Below are positions 9,931-19,632 of a DNA stretch of 64,000 nt, piece after piece. Below the pieces are notes generated by a model, which saw only the letters and a program-made list of their open reading frames with translations, did not search any database and was not told the DNA's origin. The DNA lies in NCBI GenBank assembly GCA_038501785.1, contig JBAMJR010000031.1:7139501-7203500 (forward strand). Reading direction: 5' to 3'. The position numbers and the translations under genes are program-made. How positions within the stretch are numbered: position 1 is the stretch's first letter; the number at the start of each line of letters is the position of its first letter. The stretch comes from Myoxocephalus aenaeus. Lineage: Eukaryota; Chordata; Actinopteri; Perciformes; Cottidae.

Positions 9931-12490
9931 ATGTATTTTGAAGCTAGAATGATTTAGCTTTTGCAAAGTTTATGAAAAATAGGAAAAATAGACCTGGATG
10001 TTTTTGTAATGCTGTTGAGAGAAGAGTGGCAGATTTCTTTATATCACCCAAATGACTCATTAATAATACATCCTGTGTATTGTTGTGCTACACAACAACA
10101 TATGCACTGTACGTATACATCCTTAGGAGTTTAATTTACTGAACATTCTAGCGCAGCTCATTGTTTGTCGATTCCGGTGACGAGCGTCACAGGTGATGCT
10201 CGTCTGCTTGATTCAGGTGATTCACTGCTGTATATCAAATGGAGGTAAAGCCGCCAGGTGCATGATGTAGTTCTTACAGTTTTGGACTCTTTACTGTGTC
10301 GCTGTGATGAAGGTTGACATGTGAAGTATGACATCATGCCAGTGGGCAGTTTTTTTTAGCTCCGCACCAGTGAGGTCACTGGTCTCCTAATGACTTCCTC
10401 AGGGTTCATAGCCAGCCTCCGTCTCTGCAGCCCATAGGGTCTTCCCCTCCATCCAGCGCGTGGCTCACGCAACATGAGCAGCTCAACGCTTGGCTAGCCT
10501 CTCTGCTCATTGTTCTTAATCAAGAAATGTGAGGCATAAAGATGCAGCAAGTCAGTTCATGCATGCCCAGTGGGGTCCTTTTTGTCAGACAGTCAGACGA
10601 AGCCGAGTGGAAAAAGCCTCCTATGCCGCACAAGCATACAGAGGGATTGTGGAGAGAAATGATGGCTACCACTGGCTGGTTTGTATGCAAGAGGATCACA
10701 TATACAGTTCACATGAATATAATCTTTTGCACATGATCTAGTATGTGATACAGTACAGTTTGCATTGTAATTTTACAACATCCCATCCTCAGATCTTCAA
10801 AGCAATGCATTTTCAGCACAATATATATTTATTCTTGATCCTAGTAATGGACCACAGGCCGAGAGTGATCTTTTCCCTTCCTACATCTGCATCTAAAGGC
10901 GGGATGAGAGGCATGTAAATCAGGCAGCCCATGTACTTCTTTAATATTTAACATAGGTTATTAGACAGGGCAAAGATTTGACCCCCGAGCGCTTCTGCAC
11001 ATCACATGAATAACTAATGTTGGCTGATTATGTTAATCAGTAGTAGGCAAGGCAGTGATGACCAGGATTGCAGCACCACTGCTGCAGGAGAGAGCTATAA
11101 TCTCAGACACATCACAAAAACACAGCCCAAGCCCATCATTAGCTCTGAAACACAGCCGCGCACTGTGTGCAGCACAGGGTGATTTACACTTCACATGCTC
11201 AGCTTGAATTTTCCTTTAATATGTATACTGGAGATAAACATGCTGCATTTGTGAAGCAACTTGCTGTGATCTCCCTTTACAGATAATCAAATATTTGCAT
11301 AACGATAAGAACACCACACCAGGCCACTCTGTATGTCTGCAGCTCCAAATGGCAGCTAGAGGAAACAGAACATGTTAAACTTGTATAGAAATCATGTAAT
11401 GTGACTGCAACTCAAACAACTACAAACAAGAGTATCGGCTTTATGTAGGTAGGCGTACAAACTGCACCGTACCATTATTTTTTGAGCGTCAAATATTGCA
11501 GATCAAGCACAACAGATCAAGTATAACATCACGATTATAGTTTAGATGAGACACCTCTGTTACAGCGTCTTAAGGAAGGTTATTTTATTAAGAGCTATTG
11601 ATTTCAGCTCTCTGCAGGAACACTCTTCAATGTATGTCTGTATGCATTCAACTGCTATGCCAGGTCTGACATTTTTATCTTATGAGTGAGTGAACTTTGG
11701 ATGAGTTCAACAAAAGCGCATACATATTTTTTTTCCAAAGGTGACTGTGCTGATTTTAAAAGCTTATTGCTACGTCATAAAGCAAGTGCCTGTCTTTTCT
11801 CCTGTTTGTTTTGAGCCAAAGATAAAAAACATACTCTCGGAAAGCCATTTAGAGGTAGAAGCGGGTTGATCGTGGCTATATTCCATCCCCATCACCAGAC
11901 TTCTTTGGCCTCCACCATAAAGAATTCCAACGAGACAATTTTGCGCAGTGTGGGGTGAGCTGACAGGGAGTGTTATTAAAGCGCAGGGTGCTGACCGCTC
12001 TCAAAGTTATTAAAGTGCTGTGAGATTGTGTCTGTGATAGCCCTGCCGGTCGGGATGTCCTTCACACACACACAGGTACATTACAGTGGGGATGCGGTCA
12101 TCGCAGGGAGAGGGGGGTGAAGGAGGAGGGGTAGAGATAGACTCACCAGGACCCACTACGGAGAACTGTCATTGTCTTTATTCCACCATTACCGCTAACC
12201 ATAGTTAACCCCGGGCTATTACTGTATTGGTGTAAATAATTCAGAATTCCAGCCTCTTAACGTTTTCAAAGTTGGGTGCACAGTGGTTGCAATGGACATA
12301 CAGGGAACTACATGAAACCTCTTCTGAAATGTAGCATGCACGCACCGTTTGAATTGAACGATTTTAAATGTTATGATGTCGTAAACATCACAGGAATGGT
12401 AGGACTTTGACACTTGATCTTCTTGACAACATCAAAGTAGCAATGGAATGTTCAAGTAGTGATGGCTGACATTGTTTTGTGTTTTTTCTC
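9931..12490. other. Non-coding stretch, enhancer-like in part
   Basis: No gene seen. The part from about 10,860 to 11,330 has the texture of conserved regulatory DNA: runs such as GATTATGTTAATCAG and AGATAATCAAATATTTGCAT, with homeodomain and GATA-type words and no simple repeats. At 10,177-10,190 two CRE half sites face each other (GTGACG-AG-CGTCAC). Overlapping frames near 10,530-10,740 have no recognisable domain. Confidence 0.45.
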
Positions 12491-12635
12491 TTAAAGGAAT
12501 ATTGATCTACAGGGAAACACATTTGTCCCTTCTTGCCACGAGTTAGATGAGAAGATTGATACCATTCTTATGTCTGTATGGCAAATATGACGCTATCAAG
12601 CGGTTAGCTTGTCTTAGCTTAATGCCTGAAACTAG
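12491..12635 (+). repeat. Dispersed repeat family A, copy 1
   Basis: Begins TTAAAGGAATA and contains GAGTTAGATGAGAAGATTG at 12540-12558, followed by a TATGTCTGTATGGCAAATATG segment and GGTTAGCTTGTCTTAGCTTA. The same order of blocks occurs at 33,233-33,411 on the minus strand and, more diverged, at 38,463-38,682. It matches my memory of a very abundant percomorph repeat. Non-coding. Confidence 0.7.
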
Positions 12636-12770
12636 TTTAATCCCCGAAAATCCTGTTTCACGTATCCAAACTATTTACCGTTTCCTGAGAAATATAATAA
12701 CGGGACAAATTAGTTGTGATCTAGGCGTAAACCAAAAGGGCTGATACATGCAAAATACAAATATCCCTAC

Positions 12771-12802
12771 AGAAATACAGAAATATAGAAATACAGAAAT
12801 AC
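12771..12802 (+). repeat. (AGAAATAC)4 octamer tandem repeat
   Basis: Four head-to-tail octamers, the second with one substitution (AGAAATAT). It lies about 135 bp after repeat A copy 1. Confidence 0.95.
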
Positions 12803-14867
12803 GTTATGAGTGGCCACCTCACAGCTGGAACGTGGTGCAGCTGTGGCCGGTGGAATGCAGGTCCATGTACAAGCAGCCTCTGGACATAATATAGAATATA
12901 TCTTAGCTTACTTTTTAAATGTCAAATTACTTGCTTTAATGAATTCCGTTTGCTTATGCAATTAAAAATAGTCAAATATGAATTGAGGCTGCTCTCAGCA
13001 GACAGATGAAAGTCAATTTCAAATTCCTTGCAGCTAGAGTGAAGTTTAAGCTGCATGCAAACTTTATGTTATCAATCAATCAATTAATTTGGTTAATCCC
13101 CTGATCGGGCTGGTTGGGATATAAAAATTAACATTTTGATAAATAGCGGATGGGACGGATGAAATAATACTGAAATAATAATAATCATTAATGAGGAAAA
13201 TGGTAATTACGTTACATTCTATAAAATGTGATTATAGCAAAGCAGAGCTGTTGCTGTTTCGCAGCATCGCCCATTCATGCACAAGGCACAGCAGCATACA
13301 TTAATTGATTATTTTCAGAAGCTAAAAGTTTAGTTTGCCTTTAGTGTTGCTTCAAATTTGGCCAATGCTTTTAGAATGTAGAATGAAGTTATACCTTATA
13401 AACAAGTCAATGTCCGAGATAGTGTGTTTCTTCTCCTCGGACAGAAAATGTCTAATTTATGGGGAAAATATGAATCCCTACTGGAAAACAGAGGAACTTC
13501 AATGGCCGACAAGGTCAAATGCACAACCGCCCAAAACATTTCCATTAGGAGAAACGTGCTGCATGAAAATACATGATTTTATTTGATCAAAGCATTTTTA
13601 TATTTCCAAAAGAAAAGTTTAAACAAAAATAAAGAAACGTGAACTATATATACACCAAACTAGGTAAAAACTAAAGACCTCACTGGTCGGCTGCATGTCT
13701 TTGGTTCAGCCCCTAGGTGAGTCTCAGATTTGATTGTCGGGTCAGCTGCCTGTGTAAAATGATAGGGAAATGGGAGGAGGGCTAATGGACTGATTCTGTG
13801 TGTTTTAGAGGAGAGGGAAGAAGCTTGCAACATCAATCTGCTGTCGGCTCCCTCTCAATCTGTTTCTGCTCCACTCTGACATGACAGCATGGGGGACTAC
13901 AGCCCTCGATTCATCACCGGGTCTGGAAATAACAGGACACCTCCAGTTTGTCATACTAGATTAGTCTGTGGCCCGTAACCACTGTCCTTAATAGAGTCTC
14001 CAGCGTTTCATCTGAGGTGTCCACTAGACCACCACTGTAGACCTCAGGGGGAACACAGAGGGTGTATCGACATCTCTTGTACTAGCTTACATGTCGAGAC
14101 CGCTGCAGTGTATTTCACCTCTACTGTACAACAGAAGACAGGGAACCAAACAACAGCAGAAAAAACATTGAAAAAGATTTTCTTCTTTTTCTTTATTATG
14201 AGGATTTACATGGATTATCGAAATTTATCTGCATGCGGCATATGTCTGCCCTCAGGCACAATTCTCCGAGGCCCATAAATCCTGCACATAAAAATCAATC
14301 GATTGTAATCCATAATATTTCTTAATTGGTGATTAGCTGTTCCTTTGTGGATCACAGGTCCTGGCAGTGGAATTAGCCTTGGTCTTTAATAAGTGTTCGA
14401 CCATCCAGTGGGGAAGTGTAATGGACAGTGCAGGGTTAGGCCAGGACTGTGATACAGTAGCTCCTCTCTGCCTAGCCTCCTGACCTTGACTGGCAGTATG
14501 GCTCTTTGGAAATCTAAGTGCCCATCTTACAGTATGCCTGAAGCAATTTAGGAGTCCATACACATTCATATAAGTCCAGCTTATTGATTCCTTTGCTGCT
14601 GTTCACACACAGTCTGGCAACGTAGAGTTTCAATTATCACCGTGTGACCTGCCATTGTCTGGGAAAAAAAATGTGATCTATAGCCCGAGAACCTGAAAAT
14701 TTGCAGAAAAAATAACAAACAAAATATGTGAAACATCGACACCAGCATGTGTTCAATACATAGACATTTTTGTCCTTGTAAATGTACCGTAATAGCTTGT
14801 AACTTTTGCGATATACAAGCGATGTCCAGGCTCCCAAGACCAAAGATGAAATTCAAATAAAGTGGAC
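12803..14867. other. Non-coding stretch, enhancer-like in part
   Basis: No gene seen. The block at about 13,000-13,330 is homeodomain-rich: ATCAATCAATCAATTAATT at 13071-13089 combines overlapping PBX/MEIS-type words with TAAT, followed by GGTTAATCCC (an OTX/PITX-type TAATCC). Two CAGCTG E-boxes lie 16 bp apart at 12822-12843. Frames of 60-100 codons are unconvincing. Confidence 0.5.
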
Positions 14868-14908
14868 AATCATTAGGTTTCAATTCATGCAACTGAAACC
14901 TAATGATT
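14868..14908. repeat. Perfect inverted repeat, 15-bp arms
   Basis: AATCATTAGGTTTCA (14868-14882) is followed by an 11-nt spacer and its exact reverse complement (14894-14908). Each arm contains a TAATGATT/AATCATTA homeodomain-type word. It stands 25 bp before the long AT repeat. It could be a cruciform, a small transcript hairpin or a paired homeodomain site. Confidence 0.93.
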
Positions 14909-14932
14909 TCTATTAATTATTGTCAGCATTGT

Positions 14933-14941
14933 CTGCATATA

Positions 14942-15031
<90 letters not shown>

Positions 15032-15055
15032 CATATGTATATATAACTATATCTA

Positions 15056-15134
<79 letters not shown>

Positions 15135-15145
15135 CATATATGCAG
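14933..15145. repeat. Compound (AT)n-(CT)n-(AT)n tract with palindromic ends
   Basis: The order is a long AT run (to about 15027), a short variable bridge with ACATATGTATATA, a CT run (about 15055-15076) and a second AT run (to about 15133). CTGCATATATGC at 14933-14944 and its complement GCATATATGCAG at 15134-15145 bracket the tract, so nearly the whole 213 bp can fold on itself. Ile-Tyr repeats in open frames here come only from the tract. Confidence 0.95.
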
Positions 15146-15533
15146 CAGATTCAGGGCCAATGGTGGATACAGGACTGCTGGGGGGTTGCTTATTTAGCCT
15201 GGGATGATGTTTGCTGTCTCTGGCTCCAGAGGCTGCCCCTCTTCCTGTTTACCTGGGAGTCCTTTGGGGTGAGGTTGAGCTGAAAAGCCCAGTCAGAGCC
15301 AGTCAAAGGGAGCGTGGCGCAGTCTTGACCCTGGCGCTCCACTCATTGTGTAGTGCAGCGGTGTAATGAGGCCCTGTGTGGATATTGATATGACAGAACA
15401 AAAGGCCAAGGTGCAGTAAGGACAGCAATCCACACGTTTCACACCATTTGTTTTTCACACCGTATCCATCACATTAATGGGTCACCTTTCTGTGACAGCT
15501 CATGATTACCTGCTTACCCATGGAGAGAAAAGG

Positions 15534-15535
<2 letters not shown>
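15146..15535. other. Non-coding, locally GC-richer stretch
   Basis: A comparatively GC-rich patch (15,200-15,400) with no open frame, splice pattern or RNA gene that I can support. It separates the AT tract from the purine tract. Confidence 0.5.

Positions 15536-15577
<42 letters not shown>
15536..15577 (+). repeat. (GA)n microsatellite
   Basis: Uninterrupted GA units on the plus strand. A mirror-symmetric purine tract of this length can form triplex (H-DNA). It runs straight into the G-rich segment that follows. Confidence 0.95.
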
Positions 15578-15580
<3 letters not shown>

Positions 15581-15585
15581 AAGAT

Positions 15586-15646
15586 GGGGAGCGAGGGTAA
15601 AGGGTGAGTTGGGGTTGGAACGGGGTTCAGGGAGTGGGGGGATGGG
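15586..15646 (+). other. G-quadruplex-prone run
   Basis: Eight tracts of three to six G lie within 61 nt on the plus strand (15586, 15595, 15602, 15611, 15622, 15630, 15636 and 15644), with loops mostly of 3-9 nt. Together with the preceding GA repeat this gives about 110 nt of strong purine asymmetry. Confidence 0.75.
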
Positions 15647-18600
15647 AACCTAGTGCCATTTTTTTTTTATTCTTTCATGAAGATTGGCTCCAGCCCTGTC
15701 ATCATCCCCACAGAGTGAATTTATGACAGGTCAGCTCTCCATGTAGTCACCTGATGGATGGAGAACATCCAAGTTTATTTGGGGCACAGTGGAAATGGCC
15801 GAACAATTCCCAGAAGCACCAATAGAATTTCTTTCTTTTTCCAATTTTGTTTTTGTTAAGCGAGGGAAACACAAAAAGCATTGTCATTTGTACATGTTTC
15901 CTTCGTAAAGTACCTTTTTTAATTGTCAAGTTTATAAGAAATAGTAAGAGTGTAATGGATATATAATGCTTGGTAAGTGAATAATCATTGGCAATAAAAT
16001 ACTAGAGAGCAAAGGGGTTTCTCCCATTGATCACATATCTTGATATGAATTTTATGAAGTATGTATATTTGCTTTGTTTTTCCTCCATCTCTCTGTTGAT
16101 TATTGCCCATGCATGGCTCATTTGCTGTAATGTCCAGCAATTTCAAATGCTGAAACTCTCGACTTGGATATATTTTATTGCTGCAACAATGAGTCTGCTG
16201 CTGCTACTTTGAAGGAAGATTTAGACAAAACATTTTTTTTTCTTATGAAGGCTGTTCTGACACTCACTCTGGCCTCACTTTGAAATTACAAACTATTACA
16301 GAGGAATACTTACAAAAGTTAGAACACAGTTTTGCTTCAAAGAGCCAGCAGTGTACAATGAATACAAAAGAGCTTTTGTTCTCAGCTCCTCACAGTATTT
16401 TATCGGGTTCTCAGTTGCTGTTTGGCTTGGATCTTGCAAATATGTTATGTTCTGCTTAGCTCAACAGCTATTGATGCCTTCCATTCCCAAAGCACCATCA
16501 CCGGTGTCATCTATGAAATCTTAAGTCACTTAAAACGAGCATTTCAACGTCCAGTCATTGCGAGGAAATGGCAAGATCCCATTTTATGATAAAATAAGAC
16601 TACGGCTATGTATCTTTGGAAAGGCCTTAGCTCAGCATATCAGGTGAGAGGCAGGGGAGGATGAAGGAGGAGAGAGAGAGAGATCACTTTGTCCCAAATT
16701 AAAAGTCAGAGTGTCATCTTTCGGTCTAATTGCCTGGAACCATTATTGGACACTGCGAAAAAATTGTGTCTGCATATGCATTTATTTTGTAATCCATTGA
16801 TGTACTTCACTCTGAGCGTAGTCTACGGGGACCAAACCCAAGGCATGCAAACATGCTCTTTTGGTATGAATGGGGGAAGGATTGCTGCCTATACTGCACA
16901 GAGACAGTTTGCCATATGTCATAGCACCCAGCAGATATGAGGTGATGGTGTCAATACATCTTGCGTCTGCCCAGTGGAGGCTTACTCCGCATTACACTAA
17001 AACATGAATAATATGAGTGGAACAACGCTGTGTTGGGCCGGAACGTAAATCAGAACGGAGAGAAATTGCTGACAAGTTTTGCTATTAAAAGATAATTGTA
17101 ATCAAGGTGCAAGACGAGCAATGAAGTGGTGATAGCAGATAGATAGACAGCTGCAAAAGATGGATTGTTTTAATTTGCACCAATTAAATTGAAGTTCACT
17201 GGATCATCTTCCTCAATCTTCATGAATACTTGATTTTCTGGCCGCTACAAAGCTATTAAAAAGAGTGATTGGACTCTAACACTTGGTATACCATATTTTA
17301 TGCTATACTTTCATTAACCCTTTGTAATAATAGAGGAACTAATAGACGTACCAGTAAGTACAATATAGCATGCATACTGCACTATCCGTTAATTGTCTCA
17401 TGATAACAACTAATGATTGTGTCAGAATATTGAAATCAGCCATTGTTTGTCTTTAGAGGATAAGTTTTACTTTTATATAAACATTTTATCCCCACGTCAA
17501 TCCTTAGTAAAGCTGTAGGAAGATAGCACCACGTGACCTGTAGGCTACTTCTTGTTAAAATTCTGGTTCTTAGAGTATATGGGTGACTTTATGTTGGAAT
17601 CTTGAAGACCAAAACCATTAATACATTATTGTCAATCCATCTCTCAATACTTTTTGACTTCCATACCCTGTCTGTAGCACTCACTGTATTAATCCGTAGT
17701 TGAAAATAGTGTCCCAAAAAACTCTATCCACTATCTACTCCTGTTTGAGTAATGTTTGCTGAAAAAATACAGTGCCCAGCAGTTTTAGGAAATTAGATAA
17801 CCTTTTATAATGGAACTATATATTTATGACCCAATGACAAAGATTGACATCTTCAGCATGAATCAAAGGGCGTGGTCACATTGGGCGCGCTAGTTTGTAT
17901 AGTTCGTAAATTGAGCTCTGTAGTCCAATGATATCTCAGGTAACGCTTATTTGCAGGATCAATTAATTGTTGGTTTTGCTCTTTTTATGGGCGTTGTTGA
18001 CAATATGAGAATCTAGAATACTACCTTATTCTTTTAACAATGAGCAGGTTAGGTGAGTCAAGGTTTGCCTTTTTGTTGTTACTTAACAGCATATTGAACA
18101 GATTACAAACCCCATCAGTCGTTAGGAACATCGCTAGAGGCTGAACATAAGTGGTCATTATAACCTTCCTTATGGTTATCCCACGGATGAGAAGAGAACA
18201 ACTTAATGTTGCACACACAAACACATGCACATACATCAACACATACATACATGCGTGTTTAAATGCACATTACAACATTTCAGAATATATGGTTGGTAGA
18301 GAAGAAAGCTGTATATTAGTCTGCATACTTTTTCTTTCCCAAATGTCAATCCTTTTAATCTGGATAACCACATTTTTTAAATAGTTTTCATGCTCAATTT
18401 AAAAAGAATATTTTCAGAGTAACAGACATATGCAAATGTCTGAAATCGTCTTAATTGATGCTGATCCTCACTTCTTGGTCATGTTGTAATGTCTAAAGGT
18501 CAGTGATCCTCATGTTTGTTTAAGTCTGATATACAGTATACACTTAAGATATGTTTTAAACAACCCCGGGACACAGACCCCTTGGAGCAGAAACTTCATG

Positions 18601-19360
18601 TATTTAAGGAAAAGTTGTTTGGTATTGGCAGATGTAAATTGATGTTGTAAATCACAATTTCACACACAAGAAAGGCAGTGTGGTTGTGAGTGTGGTGAGG
18701 CATTTCAGCGGGGGCTGGGAGCGATGTTCCACAGTGTTTGCTTCTGAGCCAGACTCGCTTCAAGGCAAGGGTGATTAGTGCTTGTTGGTAATTTGGCAAC
18801 CTTGACCATGTAACCTTGCTAAAGCTGGATTAACATTTTACCCTGGAAAAGCCAGAGATGCCTTAAAACATGTTCCATTTTCCTGCTGCTTATTATGAGA
18901 CAACAGACTACAGAGGCTATTCAAATAAGTGCCCATAGTATGCTGCATGAGCACTCTTATTAGACTTAAGCATGCTAAGTGTCAAAGAAATGTTGACATA
19001 TCCAACTGATCACTCACTGAAAACACACACTTAACATATTGTGAGCACATAAATCCCAGGGTTTAACAGCCATGCTTCATACACAACTTAAACATTTACT
19101 CAATAAACAACAGGAATTGTATGCGCATGAATACACTTGAATGAACGTTGAAATGTCGCAGTTATTGTGAAGGAAAATGTATTAATTCTGTAAGACAGCG
19201 GCAGGTTTTCAGGTAAGGGGGTGAAAATTAAGTTTCACTCTTTTATAAAGCAATACCTCCCCAGCAAGTTTAACACAAATTTGAACTGTCTTTATAATCT
19301 GTTTTGCCATTAAAAGCTGTCAATTTACTGAACTCTGCACCACGATGATAGCGTATAGTG

Positions 19361-19364
<4 letters not shown>
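15647..19364. other. Non-coding stretch, no gene seen
   Basis: AT-rich unique DNA. Short GAGA tracts occur near 16,670, and CA-rich patches with CATACATA near 18,210-18,250. An octamer-type ATGCAAAT sits inside a small inverted repeat (CAGACAT/ATGTCTG) at about 18,423-18,442. All frames are under 85 codons and featureless. Confidence 0.55.

Positions 19365-19405
<41 letters not shown>
19365..19405. repeat. (TA)n microsatellite
   Basis: About 20 TA units directly abutting the LINE tail that follows. Self-complementary and able to extrude as a cruciform. Confidence 0.96.
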
Positions 19406-19407
<2 letters not shown>

Positions 19408-19632
19408 TATCCACTGTTCATACTGTTTACACTGTCCATATTGTTATACTACTGTTATTTTTCCTTTTTATTATTTATCTCTTATTTATATGTATACTGT
19501 TATTTATCTAGAGCATTGCGCTGCACTTTTACTGCTTCTTCTTTTTGCACTTCTGGTCAGATGCGAAACTACATTTCGTTCTCCTAGTACTTGTACTCTG
19601 TGCAATGACAATAAAGTTGAATCTGAATCTGA
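19406..19632 (+). mobile_element. LINE 3' end, 5'-truncated
   Basis: The sequence runs through TGCGCTGCACTTTTACTGC, TTTGCACTTCTGGTCAGATG and ACATTTCGTT, ending AATGACAATAAAGTTGAATC with a short GAATCT-type repeat. This is the typical 3' untranslated end of a fish non-LTR retrotransposon (L2/CR1-like type), which normally ends in a short microsatellite used in target-primed reverse transcription. The coding region is missing. The clade is my judgement from memory of tail sequences. Confidence 0.72.

Noticed and set aside
12820..12845. Inverted CACAGCTG/CAGCTGTG E-boxes as a palindromic element
   Set aside because: Arms of 8 bp with a 10-nt spacer are too short to separate from chance; mentioned only within the regional entry.
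14920..15207. 95-codon plus frame rich in Ile-Tyr
   Set aside because: Direct translation of the AT/CT compound repeat.
17769..17800. Tc1/mariner-like start (TACAGTGCCCAGCAG)
   Set aside because: No matching inverted end was found within several kilobases and the similarity is only a few bases.
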